From NCBI RefSeq assembly GCF_000015265.1, contig NC_008699.1, positions 3,596,001 through 3,660,000 of the forward strand: a stretch of 64,000 bases of DNA, read 5' to 3'. The position numbers and the translations under genes were made by a program. The notes below the pieces were generated by a model. The model was given only the letters and a program-made list of their open reading frames with translations. It made no database searches and was not told the origin of the DNA. This DNA is from Nocardioides sp. JS614. GTDB lineage: Bacteria > Actinomycetota > Actinomycetes > Propionibacteriales > Nocardioidaceae. Numbering within the stretch: position 1 is the first letter of the stretch; the number at the start of each line of letters is the position of its first letter. Positions 41,244-48,275 of this stretch are shown here, in pieces.

Positions 41244-42887
41244 TCAGCGGGTGACGGTGAAGGAGGCCTGACCCTTGCGGTCCTTGAACTCGCCTCGGGC
41301 CTTCACGGTCGCGGTCCCGACCTGCTTCTCGGGCGCGCGGAACGCGACGCGGAACACACCGTTCCGGTCGGCCTGGCCGGCCGTCGCCGCGCCGGAAGCG
41401 CTGCGCTTGCCGGATGGCCAGGTGATCGCGACCCTTGCCAGCTCGCCGGGGGCGAGCCCGCGGACCTTGACGACCTGCCGGTCACCGGTCGCGACCCGCT
41501 TGCTCCGCAGCGCGACCTTCAGGGTCTTCGCGCCGAGCGCGTGGATCCGCGCGTCGCCGATCTCGCCGCCGGAGTTGGCGACCGTGACGGTGCTCCTGCC
41601 GGCCTGCGCGGGGACCCGGAGCTTCAGCAGGCCCTCGCCGAGCGGGTTCGCCCACCCGAGGACCGACTGCTCGCCGAGCATCGCGCACAGCGCCTCGCCG
41701 GGCGCCGCGTCGGTCACGCCGACCGCGGTGGTGCCGCCGGCCTTCACGTAGCCGGGCGCGTAGAGGACGTTGGGCGCGCCCGGACCGGTCTGGGCGGCGG
41801 CCAGGCCGGTCAGCGCCTGGGTGGTCGCGCGTAGTGACTGGTCACCGAGCGCCGCATCCATCGGGCCGCCCTGGGCGGCCTTGCGAGCCGCGTTGTCGTA
41901 CAGGACCGCGCCGGCGTCGGCGGCGTCGTAGTACACGCAGTTGGCGACGTTCGTCACCTGGTGCGCACGCAGCCAGGCCGCGGCCTTGACGGCGGCGGCG
42001 GTCTCGCCGGAGACCAGCAGCGCGCTCGCCGCCCCGCCCGTGCTGTTGGCGTTGACCGTCGCGATGTCGGCGCTCGAGCCGAAGCCGCCGTTGGCCTTCT
42101 GGTGCGCCACGAGCCACGCGACGGCATCGGCGACGTGCGCGGCCACGTCGGTGTCGTCGAGCTGGCCCTGGAGCGCCTGGATCGCGAGCGCCGTGGCATC
42201 GACGCTCGGCTTCCCGCTGCCGCCGTCGCACGTCTGGTCGGCGGCACCGACGTCGGCGAAGTCCTGACGGAAGTAGCCCGCCGAGCACTGCTGGGCGAGC
42301 AGGAAGTCGGTGACCGCGTCGGTCTTCGTGCTGGCCGCGGCGTCCAGGCCCTGGGCGGCGAACGCCTGGCCGAGCACGTTCGCGTAGTCGGCGGCGTACT
42401 GGACGCTCGGGTCCCAGTCGTCCTGGATCCGGCCGGTGTTCGCGCCGGCGGCCGACACCCGACCCTCGAGGTCGGTGACGAGGTCGCGCCCGCCGTACGA
42501 CCCGGGGTCGTCGCCCGCGGCCTGGGCGAGGACCAGCGCCTTCGCGGTCCCTCCGGCCGAGAGGTTCGTTCCGTAGCCGGGCGCGACGTAGGCGTCGATG
42601 TGGCCGGCGATCGCGTCGCTGATGCTGTCGACGACCGAGGCCGGTGCGCCCACGCTGTCAAGCGCCAGGCCGGCGTCGATCGTGAGGCCGTAGTCGTCGA
42701 AGTCGTACTGCTGGTTGTGGGCGATCCAGCCGGTGGCCTGGAGCTTGCCGACCAGCCAGGTGCCGGCGTCGCTCGCCGGGCCGGCGTCGATGGCGGCGTG
42801 CGCCGGCGACGAGATCGCCGTCAGCGCGGTGAGAGAGAGTGCCGGGACCGCCAAGGCGGCAGCCGTCCGACGCAGGAGGTGCTGCAT
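41244..42887 (-). CDS. Secreted alpha/alpha-toroid protein (prenyltransferase/squalene-oxidase repeat, transcobalamin alpha-domain-like)
   Basis: Protein of 547 residues. A signal peptide (MQHLLRRTAAALAVPALSLT...SSPAHA, cleavage near residue 32) precedes a ~350-residue repeat domain with helical-toroid repeats: GTWLVGKLQATGWI, YDFDDYGLTIDAGLALDSVG, SVDATALAIQALQGQLDD, AVAWLVAHQKANGGFGSSAD and SLRATTQALTGLAAAQT. These are typical of prenyltransferase-like repeats and of the cobalamin-binding N-domain of transcobalamin/intrinsic factor. The C-terminal ~130 residues look Ig-like (LKVALRSKRVATGDRQVVKV). GAAGGAA precedes the ATG. It is the first gene after the cobalamin riboswitch. Confidence 0.8.
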   Translation of the reverse strand: MQHLLRRTAAALAVPALSLTALTAISSPAHAAIDAGPASDAGTWLVGKLQATGWIAHNQQYDFDDYGLTIDAGLALDSVGAPASVVDSISDAIAGHIDAYVAPGYGTNLSAGGTAKALVLAQAAGDDPGSYGGRDLVTDLEGRVSAAGANTGRIQDDWDPSVQYAADYANVLGQAFAAQGLDAAASTKTDAVTDFLLAQQCSAGYFRQDFADVGAADQTCDGGSGKPSVDATALAIQALQGQLDDTDVAAHVADAVAWLVAHQKANGGFGSSADIATVNANSTGGAASALLVSGETAAAVKAAAWLRAHQVTNVANCVYYDAADAGAVLYDNAARKAAQGGPMDAALGDQSLRATTQALTGLAAAQTGPGAPNVLYAPGYVKAGGTTAVGVTDAAPGEALCAMLGEQSVLGWANPLGEGLLKLRVPAQAGRSTVTVANSGGEIGDARIHALGAKTLKVALRSKRVATGDRQVVKVRGLAPGELARVAITWPSGKRSASGAATAGQADRNGVFRVAFRAPEKQVGTATVKARGEFKDRKGQASFTVTR

Positions 42888-42896
42888 GGTGTTCCT

Positions 42897-42915
42897 TCCC
42901 GCTGCGGCAGCGGGA
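42897..42915 (-). promoter_or_regulatory. Hairpin overlapping the ribosome-binding site of the toroid gene
   Basis: TCCCGCTGC and GCAGCGGGA are perfect 9-bp arms around a single central base. The 3' arm runs into the GGGAAGGA ribosome-binding sequence, so the hairpin could be the expression platform of the riboswitch upstream. Confidence 0.5.
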
Positions 42916-42959
42916 GGCGATCGGGGTAGGTCCCGGAGGCCACCCGCTGCTTTCCTCGA

Positions 42960-43100
42960 CAGCGTGTGATCAGGACGCGTCGCATCGGGTGCTCCGGCTC
43001 GCCCCCGACCCTGGCTGGTCGGGAGGCCTACGGTTGCGGGTCAGCGCCGGACTCGGACCGGCTTCCCCCGCTGCGGGCGTGATGAATGTGTGGAGTTGTG
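42960..43100 (-). promoter_or_regulatory. Cobalamin riboswitch
   Basis: On the minus strand the leader contains GGGGAAGCCGGTCCGAGTCC, then GGCGCTGACCCGCAACCGTA (the B12-box-like CCCGCAACCGTA), then a GC-rich hairpin and GCGAGCCGGAGCACCCG. This order matches cobalamin riboswitches. It sits between a TATGCT -10 box and the start of the toroid/ECF operon. The exact 3' edge and class are uncertain. Confidence 0.82.
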
Positions 43101-43107
43101 CGAGCGC

Positions 43108-43113
43108 AGCATA
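43108..43113 (-). promoter_or_regulatory. -10 element of the B12-uptake operon
   Basis: TATGCT on the minus strand lies just upstream of the riboswitch. The -35 is not clear. The ISL3 element ends about 60 bp further upstream, so the promoter looks intact. Confidence 0.4.
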
Positions 43114-43172
43114 TCCCCCACCGCCCCACCCTCATCTCGAGTCCACGGAGCGGGTTCCGCGCCCGATCGATA

Positions 43173-44628
43173 CGCCGAGTCGGGCTCTCCTGTCGTTTGT
43201 GTGGGTCATGTTCGGCCCGGTAGTGCGGGTGTGTGGCCGCTGAGGGTGAGCATCAGGAGGCTGATCAGGGCGTCGGGGTCCTTGATGCCGAACGCGATCC
43301 GGTTGCGGAGTCGGATGCGGGTGTTGACCGATTCGCTGATCGCGTTGGAGAGGCCGTGCTCGATCGCGGCCAGGATCGGGCCGCGTTGCTCGGCGACCAT
43401 GCGGGCGAGGTCGACAAACTGGGCGATACGACATCGCCGTGCCGAGCGGCACCAGGCGTCGATCGCGATGCGGGCTTCGGCGGCCGGCAGTCGCAGGACG
43501 GCGCGGAGGCCTTCCTTGAGTTGGTAGGCCCGCCACAGTCGGGGGTCGGTCTTGGCGATCCAGTCCAGTCGGGCCTGCTGGTGGGTGGTGAGGTTCTCGG
43601 GGTTCTTCCACAGCGCGTACCGCGAACGGGTCAAGATCCGCAGCCGCTGGTAGGCGGGGAACTCCTCCTGGACGTCGGCGGGTGCGCGGCCGCGGCCGCG
43701 GGAGTTGGCCCGGGCGATCCGACGGGTCTCGCGCCAGACCTCGAGCCGGACCTCGCCGAGGGCGTCGTTGGCCCACTTCACCACGTGGAAGGGATCGGCG
43801 ACCCGGACCGCCTGCGGGCAGTTCTTAGCCGTCGACTTGGCGATGTAGGGCGCGGCGTCGGCGCTGATGTGGGTGATCTGTGCGCACCGGTGCGGCCCAA
43901 GGGCATCGAAGAACGACTGGACGGTCGCGGTGGTGTTGCCCTTGCCGACCCACACCAAACGACCGGTGTCGTGATTGACGACCGCGAGCAGGTAACGCTG
44001 ATGACGGCGCCAGGACACCTCGTCGATCCCGATCCGGGTCAACCCGTCGAGCAAGTCGACCCGGGCGGCGATCTGGTTCCAGACCCGGGTCAAGATCCCG
44101 CTCACGGTGCGCCACGACACCCGCATCAGCTCAGCCACCGTGGACAGCGAGGTCTTGGTGACCAGCCAGGCGACCTGATCCTCGAACGCGTGCGTCGCCC
44201 GGGCTCGATGGCGAGCCCAGGGCACGTGCGCGACGACCACGCCATGCGCGCGGCACCGCACCCGTGGCGAGTCGGCTTCCAGGTAGACCCGCACAGTGGC
44301 GCTATCCAGGGCACGCCACCGCCGCCGACCGCGCCCAGCGTCGTACCCGGCCGCCGGCGCGCGACACCGCCCACACCGGCCCCGGCGACGCGCCATCGGC
44401 CGAACAGCGACCACGAGCACCCGTTCATCGCGATCGAGCTCGACACCCTCGATCACGGTGTCTTCGAGCCCGAGCAGGCACCGCCATAGGCTGACATCAC
44501 GCACGCCGCTCTCCTTGACGCCGGTTCTGGTTCCTAGACAGCTCCAAAACCTAGGCAGAGAGCGGCGTGCGCCCGTCTACGGCACGCTCAACCCACCCAC
44601 ACATTCAGCAGGAGAGCCCGAGTCGGCG
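43173..44628 (-). mobile_element. ISL3-family insertion sequence
   Basis: The transposase gene is bounded by imperfect terminal inverted repeats. The left end reads CGCCGAGTCGGGCTCTCCTG and the reversed right end reads CGCCGACTCGGGCTCTCCTG, followed on both sides by a shared TGTGTGGGT block. Outer edges are set where this similarity stops. No 8-bp direct target repeat is obvious, so the true border may be at GGGCTCTCC (43182 and 44619). It lies between gatB and the B12-uptake operon. Confidence 0.82.
43206..44504 (-). CDS. ISL3 family transposase
   Basis: Full-length transposase of 432 residues. The N-terminal zinc finger (GRCGRCRAPAAGYD) and helix-turn-helix region (LVTKTSLSTVAELMRVSWRT) are followed by the DDE core. 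RIGIDEVSWRRHQRYLLAVV holds the first Asp, THISADAAPYIAKSTAKN the second, and AISESVNTRIRLRNRIAFGI the Glu. No frameshift is visible, so the element may be active. Confidence 0.95.
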   Translation of the reverse strand: MRDVSLWRCLLGLEDTVIEGVELDRDERVLVVAVRPMARRRGRCGRCRAPAAGYDAGRGRRRWRALDSATVRVYLEADSPRVRCRAHGVVVAHVPWARHRARATHAFEDQVAWLVTKTSLSTVAELMRVSWRTVSGILTRVWNQIAARVDLLDGLTRIGIDEVSWRRHQRYLLAVVNHDTGRLVWVGKGNTTATVQSFFDALGPHRCAQITHISADAAPYIAKSTAKNCPQAVRVADPFHVVKWANDALGEVRLEVWRETRRIARANSRGRGRAPADVQEEFPAYQRLRILTRSRYALWKNPENLTTHQQARLDWIAKTDPRLWRAYQLKEGLRAVLRLPAAEARIAIDAWCRSARRCRIAQFVDLARMVAEQRGPILAAIEHGLSNAISESVNTRIRLRNRIAFGIKDPDALISLLMLTLSGHTPALPGRT

Positions 44629-44665
44629 CAACATGCCCACCTTCTCCACACCCGCGGCGGGCGAA

Positions 44666-44757
44666 GCGAGCAAGACGCGCCGACTCGACCCTCCTGAGCG
44701 AGCAAGACACGCCGACTCGACCCTCCTGAGCGAGCAAGACGCGCCGACTCGACCCGG
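44666..44757. repeat. 32-bp tandem repeat next to gatB
   Basis: Units beginning GCGAGCAAGACGCGCCGACT start at 44666, 44698 and 44730 (exact 32-bp period). The second unit differs at one base and the third ends at the gatB stop. There are no unique spacers. The CGCCGACTCG core also occurs at the end of the adjacent IS inverted repeat. Confidence 0.85.
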
Positions 44758-46251
44758 CTAGGCGAGCTTCTCCAGGATCAGCTCGCGGACCCGGGCGGCA
44801 TCGGCCTGGCCGCGCATCTCCTTCATCACCGCGCCGATCAGGGCACCGGCGGCGGCGACCTTGCCGTCGCGGATCTTGTCCGCGACGTCCGGGTTCGCAG
44901 CGATCGCGCTGTCCACCGCCGCGGACAGGGCGCCCTCGTCGGAGACGATCGCCAGGCCGCGGGCCGCCACGATCTCGTCGGGGCTGCCCTCGCCGGCGAG
45001 CAGCCCGTCGAAGACCTGGCGCGCCAGCTTGTCGTTGAGCTTCCCCTCGTCGACCAGCACCTGGACCCGCGCGACGTCGACCGGGGTGACCCCGAGCTCG
45101 CCGACCTCGACACCGGCCTCGTTGGCGCGGCGGGCCATCTCGCCCAGCCACCACTTGCGGGCGGCCTGGGGCGAGGCGCCCGCCGCGATCGTCTCCTCGA
45201 CGATCAGCAGCGCACCCGCACCGACGGTGTCGCGCATCTCGAGGTCGGAGAAGCCCCACTCCGCCTGCAGCCGGGCGCGCTTCTGGGTCGGGTTCTCGGG
45301 CAGCGTGCCGCGCAACTCCTCCACCCAGGCGCGGGTCGGAGCGACCGGCACCAGGTCGGGCTCGGGGAAGTAGCGGTAGTCCTCCGCGTCGGACTTCTCC
45401 CGGCCGCTCGTGGTGACGCCGGTGTCCTCGTGCCAGTGCCGGGTCTCCTGGAGGATCGGCCGCCCGGCGTCCAGGACGCCGGCGTGGCGGGACATCTCGT
45501 AGCGGACCGCGCGCTCGACCGAGCGCAGCGAGTTGACGTTCTTGGTCTCGGTGCGGGTCCCGAGCGTCCCCGAGTCCTTGGGTGAGAGCGACAGGTTCAC
45601 GTCGGCGCGGATCGACCCCTGGTCCATCCGCGCGTCGGAGACCCCGAGCGCGATGATCAGGTCGCGCAGCTGCGCGACGTACGCGCGGGCGACCTCCGGC
45701 GCCTTCGCGCCGGCGCCGACGATCGGCTTGGTGACGATCTCGATGAGCGGGATGCCGGCCCGGTTGTAGTCGACCAGCGAGTGGTCGGCGCCGTGGATGC
45801 GGCCGGTCGCGCCACCGACGTGCAGCGACTTGCCGGTGTCCTCCTCCATGTGCGCCCGCTCGATCTCGACCCGGAACGTCTCGCCGTCCACATCGACGTC
45901 CATGTAGCCCTCGAAGCAGATCGGCTCGTCGTACTGCGAGGTCTGGAAGTTCTTCGGCATGTCCGGGTAGAAGTAGTTCTTCCGCGCGAACCGGCACCAC
46001 TCGGCGATCTCGCAGTTCAGCGCCAGCCCGATCCGGATCGCCGACTCGACCGCCTTGCCGTTGACGACCGGCATCGCCCCGGGCAGGCCCAGGCAGGTCG
46101 GGCAGACCTGGGTGTTGGGCTCGGCGCCGAACTCGGTCGGGCAGCCGCAGAACATCTTCGAGGCGGTGTTCAGCTCGACGTGGACCTCCAGGCCCATCGC
46201 CGGGTCGTAGGAGGCCAGGACGTCGTCGAAGGCGACGAGGGTCTCGGTCAC
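44758..46251 (-). CDS. gatB: Asp-tRNA(Asn)/Glu-tRNA(Gln) amidotransferase subunit B
   Basis: The 497-residue GatB subunit phosphorylates the misacylated tRNA-bound Glu or Asp for amidation. It has MGLEVHVELNTASKMFCGCP, EPNTQVCPTCLGLPGAMPVV, NYFYPDMPKNFQTSQYDEPI and the C-terminal YqeY/tail domain ending ADAARVRELILEKLA. The GTG at 46251 overlaps the gatA stop. It is the last gene of the gatC-gatA-gatB operon. Confidence 0.96.
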   Translation of the reverse strand: MTETLVAFDDVLASYDPAMGLEVHVELNTASKMFCGCPTEFGAEPNTQVCPTCLGLPGAMPVVNGKAVESAIRIGLALNCEIAEWCRFARKNYFYPDMPKNFQTSQYDEPICFEGYMDVDVDGETFRVEIERAHMEEDTGKSLHVGGATGRIHGADHSLVDYNRAGIPLIEIVTKPIVGAGAKAPEVARAYVAQLRDLIIALGVSDARMDQGSIRADVNLSLSPKDSGTLGTRTETKNVNSLRSVERAVRYEMSRHAGVLDAGRPILQETRHWHEDTGVTTSGREKSDAEDYRYFPEPDLVPVAPTRAWVEELRGTLPENPTQKRARLQAEWGFSDLEMRDTVGAGALLIVEETIAAGASPQAARKWWLGEMARRANEAGVEVGELGVTPVDVARVQVLVDEGKLNDKLARQVFDGLLAGEGSPDEIVAARGLAIVSDEGALSAAVDSAIAANPDVADKIRDGKVAAAGALIGAVMKEMRGQADAARVRELILEKLA

Positions 46252-47768
46252 GGGCGTGCTCCTTCCAGAGCGGGGGCCTTGTCGAGCAGGGGTCCACCCC
46301 ACTGGTCGTGGAGCAGCGCCTCGAGGGCGGCGCCGACGCGGTAGCAGCGGTCGTCGGCGAGCGCGGGCGCCAGGATCTGGAAGCCCGCGGGCAGGCCGTC
46401 CTCATCGGCAAGGCCGCTGGGGACCGAGATGCCGGGCACGCCGGCGAGGTTGGCCGGGATCGTCGCGAGGTCGTTGAGGTACATCGCGAGCGGGTCGTCG
46501 AGCTTCTCCCCGAGCTTGAACGCCGTCGTCGGGGCGGTCGGCGAGACCAGCACGTCGGCCTTCGCGAACGCGGCGTCGAAGTCGCGCGAGATCAGCGTGC
46601 GCACCTTCTGCGCCTGGCCGTAGTAGGCGTCGTAGTAGCCGCTGGAGAGGGCGTAGGTGCCGAGGATGATCCGGCGCTTGACCTCCGGGCCGAAGCCGGC
46701 GTCGCGGGTCGCGCGCATCACCTCCTCGGCGCTCGCGTCGGGACGGCCCTCGGGCCAGACCCGCAGGCCGTAGCGCATCGCGTCGAACTTCGCGAGGTTG
46801 CTCGACGCCTCGGCCGGCAGGATCAGGTAGTAGGTCGCCAGGGCGTGCACGAACGTCGGGCACGAGACCTCGACGACCTCGGCGCCGGCCTTGACCAGCA
46901 GGTCCACCGACTCCTGGAAGCGGGCCATCACGCCCGGCTGCCACCCGTCGCCGGCGAGCTCGGTGATCACGCCGACCCGCAGCCCCGAGAGGTCGCCGGT
47001 GGCGCCGAGCCGGGCGGCTTCGACCAGGGACGGCAGCGGCTGGTCGATGCTGGTGGAGTCTCGCGGGTCGTGGCCGCCGATGACCTCGTGCAGCAGCGCG
47101 GAGTCGAGCACGGTCCGGGTCACCGGGCCGACCTGGTCCAGCGAGTTCGCGAGCGCGACCAGGCCGTAGCGCGACACCCCGCCGTAGGTCGGCTTGACGC
47201 CGACCGTGCCGGTCACGGCGCCGGGCTGGCGGATCGAGCCGCCGGTGTCGGTGCCGAGCGCCAGCGGCGCCTCGAACGCGGCAACCGCCGCCGCCGAGCC
47301 TCCGCCGGAGCCGCCGGGGATCCGGTCCAGGTCCCACGGGTTGTGCGTGGGGCCGTACGCGGAGTGCTCGGTCGAGGAGCCCATCGCGAACTCGTCCATG
47401 TTGGTCTTGCCGAGGATCGGCAGGCCGGCGGCGCGCAGCCTCGCGACCGCGGTGGCGTCGTACGGCGGGATCCAGCCCTCGAGGATCTTCGAGCCGCAGG
47501 TCGTGGGCAGGCCCTCGGTGGCCAGCACGTCCTTGACGGCGATCGGCACGCCGTCCAGCGGGGAGAGCGGGGTGCCGGCCGCGCGGCGGGCGTCGGACTC
47601 GGCCGCCTGCGCGAGCGCCCCCTCGGCGTCGACGTGGAGGAACGCGTGCACCGCGCCGTCGACGGCGGCGATGCGGTCCAGGTGCGTCCGGGTGACCTCG
47701 GCCGAGGTGGTCTCGCCCGCGGCGAGCGCGTCGGCGATCTCGGCGGCGGTGCGGCGGATGATCGACAT
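46248..47768 (-). CDS. gatA: Asp-tRNA(Asn)/Glu-tRNA(Gln) amidotransferase subunit A
   Basis: The amidase subunit (506 residues) releases ammonia from glutamine. The amidase signature contains the Ser-cisSer-Lys triad: GVPIAVKDVLATEGLPTTCG supplies Lys, then IPGGSGGGSAAAVAAFEAPL and LGTDTGGSIRQPGAVTGTVG supply the serines. The ATG overlaps the gatC stop (TGATG) and its stop overlaps gatB, so all three subunits are translationally coupled. Confidence 0.97.
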   Translation of the reverse strand: MSIIRRTAAEIADALAAGETTSAEVTRTHLDRIAAVDGAVHAFLHVDAEGALAQAAESDARRAAGTPLSPLDGVPIAVKDVLATEGLPTTCGSKILEGWIPPYDATAVARLRAAGLPILGKTNMDEFAMGSSTEHSAYGPTHNPWDLDRIPGGSGGGSAAAVAAFEAPLALGTDTGGSIRQPGAVTGTVGVKPTYGGVSRYGLVALANSLDQVGPVTRTVLDSALLHEVIGGHDPRDSTSIDQPLPSLVEAARLGATGDLSGLRVGVITELAGDGWQPGVMARFQESVDLLVKAGAEVVEVSCPTFVHALATYYLILPAEASSNLAKFDAMRYGLRVWPEGRPDASAEEVMRATRDAGFGPEVKRRIILGTYALSSGYYDAYYGQAQKVRTLISRDFDAAFAKADVLVSPTAPTTAFKLGEKLDDPLAMYLNDLATIPANLAGVPGISVPSGLADEDGLPAGFQILAPALADDRCYRVGAALEALLHDQWGGPLLDKAPALEGARP

Positions 47769-48067
47769 CAGGCCTCCTCGCCCAGGATCCGCGGCACCGA
47801 GAAGCGCTGCTGCTCGACCTCGGGGGCGCCCGACAGCGCCTGCTCCGGGGTCAGTCCGGGCACCACGACGTCCTCGCGGAAGACGTTGGTCAGCGGCAGC
47901 GCGTGCGAGGTCGGCGGGACCTCGGCGCCGGCGACGCCGCTGATCGAGGCGACCGACTCGAGGATGACGCTCAGCTGCGGTGCGAGCTGGTCGAGCTCGG
48001 CGTCGGACAGGTCGATCCGGGCGAGGTTCGCCAGGTGCGCGACCTCGTCACGAGTGATCTCAGGCAT
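47768..48067 (-). CDS. gatC: Asp-tRNA(Asn)/Glu-tRNA(Gln) amidotransferase subunit C
   Basis: Small stabilising subunit of 99 residues, starting MPEITRDEVAHLANLARIDL and ending with the FSVPRILGEE tail typical of GatC. The ATG at 48067 is preferred over one at 48076 because TAGGAT ends exactly 7 nt before it, fitting a leaderless transcript. Confidence 0.94.
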   Translation of the reverse strand: MPEITRDEVAHLANLARIDLSDAELDQLAPQLSVILESVASISGVAGAEVPPTSHALPLTNVFREDVVVPGLTPEQALSGAPEVEQQRFSVPRILGEEA

Positions 48068-48074
48068 GGTGTCC

Positions 48075-48119
48075 ATCCTAGGAGAGAAGGTCTGCGGGCC
48101 CGCCGCTGGCTGCTAGCGT
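48075..48119. promoter_or_regulatory. Divergent promoters of gatCAB and the SAM-riboswitch gene
   Basis: TAGGAT on the minus strand (48080-48075) serves gatC as a leaderless start. TAGCGT on the plus strand (48114-48119) would start the riboswitch transcript near 48126. Confidence 0.45.
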
Positions 48120-48125
48120 CCCGTC

Positions 48126-48235
48126 CGTCACGAGTACTGGCGCGAAGCCCCGGCTGGCCAGTCGGCAACCCTCCTCCGCGGCGGGGTGCCCCGGGTGAGG
48201 ACACGGCCGACTGCGACCGCAGCCGGCAAGCGCGG
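48126..48235 (+). promoter_or_regulatory. SAM-IV riboswitch
   Basis: The sequence has GTCACGAG, then GCGAAGCCCCGGCTGGCCAG, then TCGGCAACCCTCC, a variable hairpin, GGGGTGCCCCGGGTGAGGAC, and a further 3' helix. This is the SAM-I/SAM-IV core with the compact P3/P4 arrangement found mainly in actinobacteria. It precedes the class-V aminotransferase gene by about 40 nt. Confidence 0.85.
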
Positions 48236-48275
48236 ACTCGGCGACCCGGGTCCCTGACCCGACGGATGTGCCCAC

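Noticed and set aside
44666..44757. Possible CRISPR array
   Set aside because: The units are directly adjacent 32-bp repeats without spacers and no cas gene is nearby.
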